A stretch of 34,769 nucleotides of DNA from Stutzerimonas stutzeri KOS6 (GCF_000307775.2 NZ_KK020676.1:1899821-1934589); one strand, 5' to 3'. Positions 15,194 through 26,962 are shown, counted from the stretch's first letter. Notes: generated by a model not told the origin, from the sequence alone. Made by a program: numbers and translations.

Positions 15194-15649
15194 GCCAACT
15201 GCAACGCCCAGCCACTTTGTTAGGTAAGGACTTGCGGCTAGACCCGCAACGAAAAGTATTGTTCCCGCAGCTAGATTAATTAGGAAGGCGATGACTCTCT
15301 CTGAGGTTTTTCCTTTGTTGAGAGAAGCGTCTAACTGCGACAGTAATGCCTTAGCGTTTTCTTGCTCAATGCTGGCTAGCGCTGCATACCGTTGATGTTC
15401 ATCTTTTAATCTTGAAACGCTCGCCATTTTTGTTTTTAGCTCGCTTTCTAAGCGTTCTACTAGATGAGAAGTTTCTTGAAGGGACTCATACGCCTGGTCA
15501 ATTTTTCGACCAAACGACTGCTCGTTCTCTGTTAGATCTTCAAGTAGATATTTGAAATCTTGCGAAACATAGGGCGTGAACATTTTCACCAAAGACCTAT
15601 AGGTGTATCTGGTAATCATGTTGAGCTTTTCTTGGCGAGTACGATTCAT
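15188..15649 (-). CDS. cassette 2: coiled-coil protein with a C-terminal membrane hairpin (153 aa)
   Basis: Residues 1-45 (MNRTRQEKLNMITRYTY...) are basic and helical. Residues about 40-105 are a likely coiled coil rich in Glu, Ser and Lys (RLESELKTKMASVSRLKDEH). The last 40 residues contain one or two membrane segments (VIAFLINLAAGTILFVAGLA, then SPYLTKWLGVAV). The ATG at 15649 is used; a GTG at 15658 in the same frame sits right at the attC1 core (GTTAAGTGCC) and could also start translation. I do not recognise the family. The frame is intact and ends in attC2. Confidence 0.75.
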   Translation of the reverse strand: MNRTRQEKLNMITRYTYRSLVKMFTPYVSQDFKYLLEDLTENEQSFGRKIDQAYESLQETSHLVERLESELKTKMASVSRLKDEHQRYAALASIEQENAKALLSQLDASLNKGKTSERVIAFLINLAAGTILFVAGLAASPYLTKWLGVAVGT

Positions 15650-15654
15650 CTTTG

Positions 15655-15732
15655 GCACTTAACGATTAAGCTAAGGGGCCGGCTTCGCCGGTCCCAGCGA
15701 GTGAAACGAGCGATTTGAGCGAATTGTTAGGC
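15655..15732 (-). repeat. attC1 recombination site
   Basis: R'' GTTAGGC at 15726-15732 and R' ACTTAAC at 15657-15663 (+ strand reading), 78 bases overall. The central GGGCCGGCTTCGCCGGTCCC (15677-15696) forms a strong stem with a TTCG-type loop. The GCGAGTGAAACGAGCGATTTGAGCG arm is of the Pseudomonas type. Both cores are intact. Confidence 0.92.
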
Positions 15733-16326
15733 TTCCGAGCGAACAGGGAGCCACCAAGTGTCAAGGTCGGCGATATCTTTGCGGCGTCGTGCTAGAACCT
15801 CAAAGGGCTCTGTTTCAACGTTGAAGTAATACTTCTTCGATAGGAAATTTTTGTTTGAGCGATCAAATACATTAAGAATTATCTGATGCTGACCTGTGCT
15901 CAGAATAACGTCTGAAAAATTTTCTGACGTTTTAGTGAAACTGGTTAGTCTGATGTAATGCTGTGCTCCTGATTTACCATGAACCAAGAATGGTGAGGCA
16001 GTTTTGCTTATGCTCCAGCCTTCGCCTTTGTGTGAGTTTTCCTCGGCAAAATCTTGCCAGTATAGTTTCCAGTTTTGATTGGTTGGGGAAATTAGAGTTA
16101 GATCAAAATTTGTTATTGTGAAGGATTTTGATCCTTCGTTAATTACGGAAATCGGAATAAACATGGAAAAGCAGTGTTCGTAGTAATATAGCCAAACTCG
16201 ATTGTCTACATAGACTTCTACATCGGCCTTCGAGTTGCTCATCTTGTAGCCAAGAATAGTTCCTAGTAGTGCTCCTGCAATTGAGCCTGTTGCTCCTACT
16301 ATTCCCGCGGCCAAGGTTGGATCCAT
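15727..16326 (-). CDS. cassette 1: membrane-anchored beta-rich protein (199 aa)
   Basis: The first cassette after attI, so the most recently gained if insertion followed the usual rule. Residues 4-27 ([24 protein letters not shown]) form a Gly/Ala-rich membrane helix. The remainder (about 165 residues) alternates polar and hydrophobic residues like a beta sandwich ([38 protein letters not shown]). I know no function. ATG 16326 has AGAGG 6 bases upstream and lies 22 bases from the attI crossover. The frame is intact and ends at the attC1 R''. Confidence 0.8.
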   Translation of the reverse strand: MDPTLAAGIVGATGSIAGALLGTILGYKMSNSKADVEVYVDNRVWLYYYEHCFSMFIPISVINEGSKSFTITNFDLTLISPTNQNWKLYWQDFAEENSHKGEGWSISKTASPFLVHGKSGAQHYIRLTSFTKTSENFSDVILSTGQHQIILNVFDRSNKNFLSKKYYFNVETEPFEVLARRRKDIADLDTWWLPVRSEA

Positions 16327-16341
16327 GGTTTTTCCTCTTTT

Positions 16342-16481
16342 TCCTAACTACTATTCGTCCCCAATTTGGTGTGAACAAATGCACCAAATGGTGTGTAATC
16401 GTCCCTTGCCTATTCCATGAAAGTCTACGTCTCGCTACGCTCTGGAAGTTCTTGTCTCTGGTACAAGGAACGTTATGCACC
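16342..16481. other. attI site and intI upstream region
   Basis: The attI-cassette junction core is TCCTAAC at 16342-16348 (GTTAGGA on the cassette strand). Beside it is an 8-base inverted repeat, ATTTGGTG (16364-16371) and CACCAAAT (16382-16389). GGTGTG is repeated directly at 16368 and 16390, 22 bases (two helical turns) apart. These are candidate integrase-binding elements. No attC-like hairpin is present, as expected for attI. The cassette promoter should read leftwards from here, but I could not assign -35/-10 elements with confidence. Confidence 0.75.
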
Positions 16482-17168
16482 ATGGACGGCAAGCCCAAAT
16501 TGCTGGATCGGCTTCGTGAGCAGATCCGTCTTCGTCATTATTCCATTCGGACCGAAACCGCTTATGTCTACTGGGTTCGGGCTTTCATTCGTTTTCACCG
16601 GATGCGCCATCCCGAGCAGATGGGCGCTGTGGAGGTTGAGCACTTCCTTTCGCATTTGGCCGTGTCGCGCAATGTCTCGGCGTCGACGCAGAACCAGGCG
16701 CTGGCTGGACTGTTGTTTCTGTACAGGCACGTATTGGCAGCGCCGTTGCCCTGGCTCGATGAAGTGGTTCGAGCGAGGAAACCGGAGCGTCTGCCGGTTG
16801 TACTTTCGGTTGAGGAGACGCGCCGGCTGTTGGTTTGCTTCGACGGTGAGGTCGGGCTGGTCGTTAACCTGCTCTACGGCTCCGGGTTGCGGCTGATGGA
16901 CCCACGTTCCGGAGCGCGCCGACGTCATCACCTGGATGAAAAGCGGGTGCAGCGGGCGTTCAAGCGTGCGGTGGCAGAGGCGGCGATCGACAAGCCGGCC
17001 ACGCCGCGTACGCTGCGGCACTGTTTCGCCACGCATCATCTTGAGAGCGGCCAGGACATTCGCACGGTGCAGGAGTTGCTTGGGCACGCGGACGTGAAGA
17101 CGACGATGATCTACACGCACGTGCTCAATCGAGTGGGCTACGGGGTGCGCGGTCCGCTGGATCGCTGA
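16482..17168 (+). pseudogene. intI: integron integrase with internal deletion and a lost catalytic histidine
   Basis: A tyrosine recombinase of the IntI family, 228 residues against roughly 320 normally. The N-terminal core-binding domain is complete ([41 protein letters not shown]). After YGSGLRLM (catalytic Arg137), the protein jumps at residue 139/140 (near base 16899) straight to [15 protein letters not shown], which normally lies about 85-95 residues later. The missing part should hold the catalytic Lys and the extra helix that distinguishes IntI. In addition the H-x-x-R box reads TPRTLRH: Arg176 replaces the catalytic His, while Arg179, His202 and Tyr211 remain. The frame stays open, so it is a silent inactive form. 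The ATG at 16482 begins [10 protein letters not shown]. Confidence 0.9.
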
Positions 17169-17307
17169 TGGGGATTGTCCGGGCGCGGTGAAGAGAGGGG
17201 AAGGCACGTCCTTGCTCGCCGTTGTCTGTCCGTTACTCGGTGGAGCTTAATCCTGCGGGCGAGACAAAGGGAAGGCCAATGGCCATCTTTCCGGGCTATG
17301 GGGCCTC

Positions 17308-17437
17308 TTCGCGAGCAAGCTCGCTCTCATCAAACATAAAATAACGTATTGTTTTTTATGAGAAATTTCAAAACTCAGCTTATACCTCCCGTAGGAGCGG
17401 GCCATGCCCGCGAGTCGCGCGCATGGCGCGCTCCTAC
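17308..17437. repeat. two REP-like palindromes between intI and UPF0158
   Basis: TTCGCGAGCAAGCTCGCTC at 17308-17326 is a palindromic element of the sort scattered in Pseudomonas genomes. A second unit has GTAGGAGCG (17391-17399) and its inverted copy CGCTCCTAC (17429-17437) around GGGCCATGCCCG and GCGCATGGCGC. The gene-free stretch 17169-17524 holds these and nothing else I can support. Confidence 0.65.
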
Positions 17438-17524
17438 AGGAACCTGCCCCCATGTTTGCTGCGCGACAGCGCACCGTCACGCACGGGGCGGAGGCTCCTA
17501 AAGGATGGCGCAAAGCGTTGCAAT

Positions 17525-17959
17525 TCAGTCCGTTACTTCCAGATCGTTCTCTGCAGCCCAGTCGCGCAGGGCTTTTGCTGTCGCCTCTTTCTGGAAGTCA
17601 TACCAGGCCTGTAACTGCCCGTTGCGCTCGACCAGCGAGCGGAATCGGCCGTAGGCGCCGCGCTTGCGAAATATCTGGCGGACCTCGTCATAGTCACCGG
17701 GCATGTGCCGTGCGGCGAAATCGAACACCAAGGCGGTGCCCAGGTCCAGATCGCGGGCATCCGGCACCTGGACGTAGCGGGCCTCGTCATCGATAGCCTC
17801 GGGTAGAGGCTCGCCCATGTCGGTCGCTCCGGATTCGTCCTGCAGATAGATCTTTCCGGCCGTCCGGCAGATCCAGGCCGCGAAGCCCGGATCTCCGGCA
17901 TCGGCCCAGCGATAGGCATCCTCCAGTTCGGCAAAGGTCAGTTTCGGCTTCGGTGTGAT
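17525..17959 (-). CDS. UPF0158 family protein, apparently without a canonical start codon
   Basis: A complete UPF0158 domain of about 140 residues: LTFAELEDAYRWADAGDPGF, AAWICRTAGKIYLQDESG, then IDDEARYVQVPDARDLDLG, DYDEVRQIFRKRGAYGRF and EATAKALRDWAAEN. The conserved part runs upstream of the first in-frame ATG (17818) by more than 40 residues. No ATG, GTG or TTG lies in frame between it and the TGA at 17990-17992 (the metH stop). ATC at 17959 has a good ribosome site (GAGGG, 8 bases) and would give ITPKPKLTF; CTG at 17941 is the other option. I set the start at 17959. It begins 30 bases after metH ends and may be coupled to it. The family function is unknown. Confidence 0.7.
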   Translation of the reverse strand: MTPKPKLTFAELEDAYRWADAGDPGFAAWICRTAGKIYLQDESGATDMGEPLPEAIDDEARYVQVPDARDLDLGTALVFDFAARHMPGDYDEVRQIFRKRGAYGRFRSLVERNGQLQAWYDFQKEATAKALRDWAAENDLEVTD

Positions 17960-17989
17960 CTTCTGACCCTCGGTCGTCGTTTCTGCGGA

Positions 17990-21682
<3,693 letters not shown>

Positions 21683-21848
21683 GGGGACTACCTGAAAAAG
21701 CGGGAACGAAAAGAGCGCGAATGATAGCAAAGCTGCATGCTTTTTTAGCTTCCGGGCTTTTGCATGAAGATTATTCAGGTTGGCGCGGCGATTAGCGGTC
21801 ATCGACCGGGACGAATAGAATGCGGGCTCACTTCCAGGCGCTCGTTAC

Positions 21849-24125
21849 ATGTCCTTCCGTTTCTGGCTCGTCTGTCTGCTTTTATTCTCGGGTAATGCTG
21901 CGCAAGCCGAAGCCCTTTCCTATCAGCGCGACATCCAGCCGATCTTCACCGCCAAGTGCGTCGCCTGCCATGCCTGTTACGACTCGCCTTGCCAGCTCAA
22001 TCTGGGCAGCGCCGAGGGCGCGTCCCGTGGTGGGCACAAACTGCCGGTCTACGATGGCGTCCGCGTGAAGGCCCAGGCCCCGAGCCGGCTGTTCCTCGAT
22101 GCCGAAGGCGAGGCGGCCTGGCGGCGCAAGGGCTTTCATTCGGTGCTCGATGCCCAGGGTAGCCAGGCAGCACTGATGGCGCGGATGCTGGAACTCGGTC
22201 GCAGCCAGCCGCTGGTCGCCAACGCCAAACTACCAGCGGAGCTGGATATCGGCATCGGCAGGGAAAACAGTTGCCCGCTGCCGGAAGAGTTCGATGCCTA
22301 TGCCCGCGGCAATGCCCATGGCGGAATGCCGTTCGCCGTGACCGGACTGAGCGACGACGAATATGCCCGACTGCAGCGCTGGCTGGAGCAGGGCGCGCCA
22401 GTCGAGAGCCAGGCGCTGCAGCCATCCGCCGCCGAGGCGGCGCAGATCGCTGAGTGGGAACGACTGCTCAATACACCCGGCCCGCGTGGCAGCCTGGTCG
22501 GCCGCTGGCTCTATGAGCACCTCTTCATTGCCCACCTGTATTTCGAAGGGGCGGACGGCGGTCATTTCTACCAACTGGTGCGCTCGCGCAGCCCCAGCGG
22601 AGAGCCGGTCGATCCGATCGCCACGCGCCGCCCGAACGATGACCCGGGCACGCATTTCAGCTATCGGTTACGGCCGATCGCAGACGTCATCGTGCACAAG
22701 ACGCACATTACCTATCCGTTGAGCGTGGCGAAGCTGGCGCGGGTCAGGTCGCTGTTCTTCGAGAGCGACTGGAGCGTCGATGTCGTGCCCGGTTACGGCG
22801 CCGGCCATCGGGCCAACCCGTTCAAGACGTTCCAGGCGATTCCGGCCGAGGCGCGTTACCAGTTCATGCTGGACAACGCCGAATACTTCGTGCGCACCTT
22901 CATCCGCGGGCCGGTCTGTCGCGGGCCGATCGCCACCGATGTGATTCGCGACAACTTCTGGGTGTTCTTCCAGGACCCGCAGCACGACCTGTACGTGACG
23001 GACCGTCACTTCCGCGAGCAGGCCACGCCGCTGCTGGCGGTCCCCGGCCAGTTCGATGAGATGGGCGACCTGCTGGCCTTCTGGCAGACCTACCGCAGCA
23101 AGCGCAATCAGTACGAACGGTTGCGCATGAAAGCCTATGCCGACAAGCCTGCCCAGTGGCCGCAGATCTGGTCCGGCAACGACAATGCCCTGCTGAGCAT
23201 CTTCCGTCAGCATGACAGCGCGTCGGTGCGCAAGGGGCTCATCGGCGAGGTTCCACAGACGCTCTGGTGGATGGACTATCCGCTGCTCGAGCGCACCTAC
23301 TACCAACTGGTGGTCAACTTCGACGTGTTCGGCAACGTGTCCCATCAGGGGCAGACACGGCTTTACTTCGACCTGATCCGCAATGGCGCCGAGCTGAATT
23401 TCCTGCGCCTGCTGCCCGCTGATTCCCGGCAGGCGATCCTCGACGACTGGTACGAAAAGAGCGGGCAGCTGAAGTTGCTGCTGGCCTATACCTCCATCGA
23501 CCGTTCGACACCCTCGCTGCTCCAACTGGGCAAGGCCGATCCCAAGCGCGCTTTCGCCGGGCAGATGCTCGAGCGCTTTGCCGGCATCAATGCGGCGCCG
23601 GATCCGATCAATCGCTGCCAGGGCACTCGCTGCTACCGGCCCGAGCAGCCGGCAGCACTGCAGCGCGCCGAGCAGGCGCTGAGTCGCCTGAGCAACCGCC
23701 TGGCAGGTGGATTGCCGGCCATCCTGCAGCTGCCGGAGGCCACCCTGCTACGCGTCGAGTACGGGCAGGGACGCCGCGAAATCTACAGCCTGCTGCGCAA
23801 TCGCGCGCACAGTAACGTCGCCTTCATGTTTGGCGAGACGCTTCGCTGGCAGCCTCGGCTGGACACCCTGACCGTTTACCCGGGCATCCTGAGCAGCTAC
23901 CCGAACTTCATGTTCGTTATACCGGCAGCGCAAGTACCCGTATTCGTCGCAGCGCTGGAGCAGGTGCGCGATGCCGCGGATATGGAGCGGCTGGTCGGGC
24001 GCTGGGGAGTGCGTCGAAGCCATCCCCGTTTCTGGGACTATTTCGGTGACATGACGCGCTACCTCGAAGAGACCGAGCCGGTAGAGGCGGGCGTCCTCGA
24101 CATGAATCGATACCAGAACCTGTGA
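21849..24125 (+). CDS. cti: fatty acid cis/trans isomerase
   Basis: A 758-residue periplasmic heme protein that converts cis-unsaturated membrane fatty acids to trans isomers under solvent or heat stress. A signal peptide covers about residues 1-20 (MSFRFWLVCLLLFSGNAAQA). The c-type heme motif CVACH is at residues 37-41. The rest matches the Cti family over its normal length, ending DMNRYQNL. The position beside metH is the known arrangement in Pseudomonas putida. The gene is expected to be constitutive, with control at the enzyme level; nothing in the sequence shows otherwise. Confidence 0.95.
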   Translation: MSFRFWLVCLLLFSGNAAQAEALSYQRDIQPIFTAKCVACHACYDSPCQLNLGSAEGASRGGHKLPVYDGVRVKAQAPSRLFLDAEGEAAWRRKGFHSVLDAQGSQAALMARMLELGRSQPLVANAKLPAELDIGIGRENSCPLPEEFDAYARGNAHGGMPFAVTGLSDDEYARLQRWLEQGAPVESQALQPSAAEAAQIAEWERLLNTPGPRGSLVGRWLYEHLFIAHLYFEGADGGHFYQLVRSRSPSGEPVDPIATRRPNDDPGTHFSYRLRPIADVIVHKTHITYPLSVAKLARVRSLFFESDWSVDVVPGYGAGHRANPFKTFQAIPAEARYQFMLDNAEYFVRTFIRGPVCRGPIATDVIRDNFWVFFQDPQHDLYVTDRHFREQATPLLAVPGQFDEMGDLLAFWQTYRSKRNQYERLRMKAYADKPAQWPQIWSGNDNALLSIFRQHDSASVRKGLIGEVPQTLWWMDYPLLERTYYQLVVNFDVFGNVSHQGQTRLYFDLIRNGAELNFLRLLPADSRQAILDDWYEKSGQLKLLLAYTSIDRSTPSLLQLGKADPKRAFAGQMLERFAGINAAPDPINRCQGTRCYRPEQPAALQRAEQALSRLSNRLAGGLPAILQLPEATLLRVEYGQGRREIYSLLRNRAHSNVAFMFGETLRWQPRLDTLTVYPGILSSYPNFMFVIPAAQVPVFVAALEQVRDAADMERLVGRWGVRRSHPRFWDYFGDMTRYLEETEPVEAGVLDMNRYQNL

Positions 24126-24168
24126 GTGCGGCCTGGATTCCGCAGATGGAGCGGAACGCAATGAGCGT

Positions 24169-24194
24169 TATCCTGACTAAAATACTAGGACTTA
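24169..24194 (+). promoter_or_regulatory. putative IscR-binding site upstream of nfuA
   Basis: CCTGACTAAAATACTAGGAC within 24172-24191 resembles the type 1 IscR operator (left half GACT-A/T-rich spacer, then TA-GG), with the right half imperfect. It ends about 55 bases before the nfuA ATG, a fitting place for Fe-S-responsive control. IscR control of nfuA has been reported in P. aeruginosa, to my knowledge. Site identity is by eye. Confidence 0.5.
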
Positions 24195-24246
24195 ACCGCG
24201 GCAGTGGTTTGGCGTACACTGCCGCGCATGTCTGCGAGGAGTTCTC

Positions 24247-24831
24247 ATGAGCGCGATCACCATTACCGAAGCTGCACACGATTATCTGGCCGACCTGCTC
24301 GAAAAGCAGAACACCACCGGCATCGGCATTCGTATCTTCATCACCCAGCCAGGCACCCCTTACGCGGAAACCTGCATCGCCTATTGCAAACCAGGCGAGG
24401 AGAAGCCGGATGACATCGCCCTGGCGCTGAAGAGCTTCACTGCTTGGATCGACGGCGTCAGCGAGCCTTTCCTGGAAGATGCGCTGGTCGACTACGCCAC
24501 TGATCGCATGGGCGGGCAACTGACCATCAAGGCGCCGAATGCCAAGGTGCCGATGGTCAACGACGACAGCCCGCTGAACGAGCGCATCAACTATTACCTG
24601 CAGACCGAGATCAACCCTGGCCTGGCCAGCCACGGCGGGCAGGTGACACTGATCGATGTGGTCGAAGAGGGCGTCGCGGTCCTGCAGTTCGGTGGTGGTT
24701 GCCAGGGCTGCGGCCAGGCCGACGTTACCCTCAAGGAAGGCATCGAGAAAACCCTGCTGGCGCGGATTCCGGAGCTGAAAGGGGTGCGCGACGTGACCGA
24801 TCATACCAATCGCGAAAACGCATACTATTGA
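24247..24831 (+). CDS. nfuA: Fe-S biogenesis scaffold/carrier NfuA
   Basis: A 194-residue carrier that delivers [4Fe-4S] clusters to apo-proteins, important under iron limitation or oxidative stress. Residues 1-95 form the degenerate A-type domain ([19 protein letters not shown]), lacking the usual A-type cysteine triad. Residues 108-194 are the Nfu domain with C152-x2-C155 (GGGCQGCGQ), which binds the cluster between two subunits. The length matches the family. AGGAG lies 7 bases before the ATG. It is a single gene with a terminator at 24840-24880. Confidence 0.96.
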   Translation: MSAITITEAAHDYLADLLEKQNTTGIGIRIFITQPGTPYAETCIAYCKPGEEKPDDIALALKSFTAWIDGVSEPFLEDALVDYATDRMGGQLTIKAPNAKVPMVNDDSPLNERINYYLQTEINPGLASHGGQVTLIDVVEEGVAVLQFGGGCQGCGQADVTLKEGIEKTLLARIPELKGVRDVTDHTNRENAYY

Positions 24832-24839
24832 TGCCGCCT

Positions 24840-24880
24840 GGCCGGCGAGGCAGATTTCGCCGGCCGTTTGGCGGTTTTTG
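24840..24880 (+). terminator. intrinsic terminator of nfuA
   Basis: GGCCGGCGA (24840-24848) pairs with TCGCCGGCC (24857-24865), and a short GC-rich tail leads to TTTTT at 24875-24879. It begins 8 bases after the nfuA stop. Confidence 0.75.
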
Positions 24881-24981
24881 GGCAAATTGCCACTATTTTT
24901 GCGCGGGTGACGTACACAGAGCGTCTGTCCTGCGATAAGCTCTCGCGCTTAGGTTGATCGGGCAACGAGAGCTCGTACCAG

Positions 24982-25965
24982 ATGTCTGCCATATCCCTGT
25001 TGATCTGCGATGACTCCGTTCTGGCGCGCAAGCAGCTCCGGCAAGCGCTACCTGCCGGCTGGCCTGTCATCGTCAGCCAAGCGGCTACCGGCGTCGAAGC
25101 CCTGGAGAGAATCCGTCAGGGCGACATCGACGTGTTGCTGCTCGACCTCACAATGCCCGAGCTGGACGGCTATCAGGTGCTTGCGCAGCTTCGTGAAGAG
25201 CGGCTGCAGTGCAAGACCATCGTCGTTTCCGCCGACATCCAGGACGAGGCGGTACGGCGGGTACTGGAGCTCGGCGCGCTGGCGTTCATCAAGAAACCGG
25301 CCGATCCCGTTCATCTACAGCAGACACTTGCCAGTTTTGGCTTGCTGGACGATCTGTCGTCGCTGATCAGCCGTACGCAAGGCGAGCAAGTCAGTTTCCG
25401 CGATACGTTTCGGGAGGTCGTCAACATTGCCATGGGGCGGGCTGCAGCCCTGTTGGCACGCGTGTTGGGCGTCTTCATCCAGCTGCCGATCCCCAACGTC
25501 AACATCCTCGAGGTCGGCGAGCTGCACATGGCGCTGGCCGATGCGGCGCGCGGTGAAAAAATGACTGCCGTCTGTCAGGGTTACATCGGTGGCGGCATCG
25601 CCGGAGAGGCGCTATTGCTGTTCCATGATTCGGAAGTCTCCGACATGGCGCGGCTGATGCAGCGGCAGGATTACCTGGAGATGGAAATGCTCCTGGACCT
25701 GTCGAGCCTGCTGATCAGCGCTTGCCTGAGCGGAATTGCAGAACAGATCGGGCTGGTGTTTTCCCAGGGGCATCCCCAGGTGCTCGGGCAGCACGCATCG
25801 ATCGAGGAGCTGATACGCCTCAACAGTGCCAGATGGAAAAAGACCTTGGCCGTCGAAATCAGCTATAGCCTGGAAGGGCACGACATCCACTTTGACCTGC
25901 TGCTGTTGTTCACGGAAGATTCGGTCGAGCTGCTGACTCGCAAGCTCGCCCACTTGATGGATTGA
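24982..25965 (+). CDS. response regulator with CheC-like output domain
   Basis: A 327-residue two-domain protein. Residues 1-125 are a receiver domain with acidic pocket Asp10/Asp11, phosphoacceptor Asp55 (VLLLDLTMPE), a Ser in VVSAD and Lys in IKKPAD. Residues about 135-325 resemble the CheC/CheX phosphatase fold (VNIAMGRAAALLARVLG; LLISACLSGIAEQIG). This could act as a phosphatase on another response regulator or on itself. Its stop is 2 bases before the ATG of the diguanylate cyclase, so the two are surely co-expressed. No cognate histidine kinase lies nearby. Confidence 0.88.
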   Translation: MSAISLLICDDSVLARKQLRQALPAGWPVIVSQAATGVEALERIRQGDIDVLLLDLTMPELDGYQVLAQLREERLQCKTIVVSADIQDEAVRRVLELGALAFIKKPADPVHLQQTLASFGLLDDLSSLISRTQGEQVSFRDTFREVVNIAMGRAAALLARVLGVFIQLPIPNVNILEVGELHMALADAARGEKMTAVCQGYIGGGIAGEALLLFHDSEVSDMARLMQRQDYLEMEMLLDLSSLLISACLSGIAEQIGLVFSQGHPQVLGQHASIEELIRLNSARWKKTLAVEISYSLEGHDIHFDLLLLFTEDSVELLTRKLAHLMD

Positions 25966-25967
25966 GC

Positions 25968-26924
25968 ATGAGCGATTCAACCGAACTGAATGAGCTTCAC
26001 TGGTTGCTGGCCATCGTCCAGAGCATCGATGTCGGCGTCGTGGTACTGGACCGCGACTTCCGCGTCGAAGTCTGGAACACCTTCATGGAAAATCGCTCCG
26101 GGTTGCCGCCCAGGACGGCGCGCAACAGCTCCTTCTTCACGCTTTTTCCCGAGGTTGACGAGGAGTGGTTCCGTCGCAAGGTGGAAAGCGTCATGACCCT
26201 TGGCACGCCGTCGTTCACCGTCTGGGAGCAGCGTCCGTATCTCCTGCGTTTCAAGAACTACCAGCCGATCACCGGTCTGGAAGACTTCATGTACCAGAAC
26301 ACCACCCTGTTGCCGCTCAAGGGGCTCGATGGAAGTATCGGTCAGGTCTGCCTGATCATCTACGACGTGACGCATGTGGCCGTGAACCGCCTCCAGTTGC
26401 AGGCAGCCAATGCCGAATTGCAGCGGTTATCGAGTACCGACCGCCTGACCGGGCTGTACAACCGCGGCCATTGGGAAGAGATGCTGCGCCAGGGCTATGC
26501 GCGCCATCGGCGTTACGACAGCCAGGCTGCCCTGGTGATGTTCGATATCGACCACTTCAAGGTGATCAACGACACCTACGGGCATCAGGCGGGCGACGCG
26601 GTCATTCAGCAGGTCGCCGACATCATCCGTGATAATTTGCGGGACACCGACCTGGCGGGGCGCTATGGCGGTGAAGAATTCGTGGTGCTGTTGCCAGACA
26701 CCGACAAGCAGGGGGCCATGATATTCGCCGAGCGATTGAGGCATGCCGTGGAAAGCCATGAGGTTGTACACGAGCAACATCGCATTCGCTTCACCATCAG
26801 CCTCGGGGTGGCAGATCTCAGTGCGCCCACCAACAGCCATGCGCAGCTGATCGAATGGGCCGACTCCGCGCTTTACGCTTCGAAAGGCGCGGGCCGCAAC
26901 CGCGTCACGCTGCATCAGCACTAG
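25968..26924 (+). CDS. PAS-GGDEF diguanylate cyclase
   Basis: A 318-residue cytoplasmic protein. An N-terminal PAS domain (about 8-140, SIDVGVVVLDRDFRVEVWN) may sense a ligand or partner. The GGDEF domain (about 155-315) has an intact active site, GGEEF at 234-238, and an inhibitory I-site RDTD at 225-228, five residues before it. It should therefore make cyclic di-GMP with product feedback. The ATG at 25968 is preferred over the TTG at 25962, which overlaps the stop of the upstream regulator. That regulator (REC-CheC) is the likely control partner. The stop codon lies in a tandem repeat. Confidence 0.92.
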   Translation: MSDSTELNELHWLLAIVQSIDVGVVVLDRDFRVEVWNTFMENRSGLPPRTARNSSFFTLFPEVDEEWFRRKVESVMTLGTPSFTVWEQRPYLLRFKNYQPITGLEDFMYQNTTLLPLKGLDGSIGQVCLIIYDVTHVAVNRLQLQAANAELQRLSSTDRLTGLYNRGHWEEMLRQGYARHRRYDSQAALVMFDIDHFKVINDTYGHQAGDAVIQQVADIIRDNLRDTDLAGRYGGEEFVVLLPDTDKQGAMIFAERLRHAVESHEVVHEQHRIRFTISLGVADLSAPTNSHAQLIEWADSALYASKGAGRNRVTLHQH

Positions 26925-26941
26925 CACTAGCACTAGCACTG
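26918..26941. repeat. six-base tandem repeat over the diguanylate cyclase stop codon
   Basis: GCACTA is repeated 3.5 to 4 times at 26918-26941. The stop TAG (26922-26924) is repeated in frame in each unit, so changes in copy number would not alter the protein. Confidence 0.8.
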
Positions 26942-26962
26942 GACCGGCGTACGCCTACCGCA

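Larger units (their letters stand above)
11606..17168. mobile_element. chromosomal integron with eight cassettes and a defective integrase
   Basis: The layout is intI (+), attI, then eight cassettes read on the minus strand away from intI. Seven attC sites are recognisable. Each cassette gene begins 13-31 bases after the preceding R' core and ends in or near the next attC, the standard cassette layout. Five attC sites share the Pseudomonas-type core GGCTTTAGCC or GGCTTCGCCG next to GTCCCAGCGAG or GTCCCGGTGAG; two (attC3, attC4) are unlike the rest. Cassettes are much more AT-rich than the host. The recombinase is deleted internally, so the array is probably immobile unless an integrase acts in trans. 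Numbering here runs from attI (cassette 1) to the distal end (cassette 8). Confidence 0.93.

Noticed and set aside
11606..16326. Regularly spaced similar repeats that could be taken for a CRISPR array
   Set aside because: The repeats are 60-90 bases with paired RYYYAAC/GTTRRRY boxes, and the gaps are gene-sized, so they are attC sites.
16269..16481. N-terminal extension of the integrase frame upstream of 16482
   Set aside because: It runs over attI and the start of cassette 1. IntI proteins begin near [10 protein letters not shown].
21683..21848. Possible SAH or cobalamin riboswitch before metH
   Set aside because: The metH-cti gap is only 166 bases and I could not find the conserved core of either riboswitch.
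24915..24938. A FliA (sigma-28)-like promoter, TACA...TGCGATAA, before the REC-CheC gene
   Set aside because: The -35 part has a mismatch and the spacing is one base short of the consensus. The match is too weak to report.
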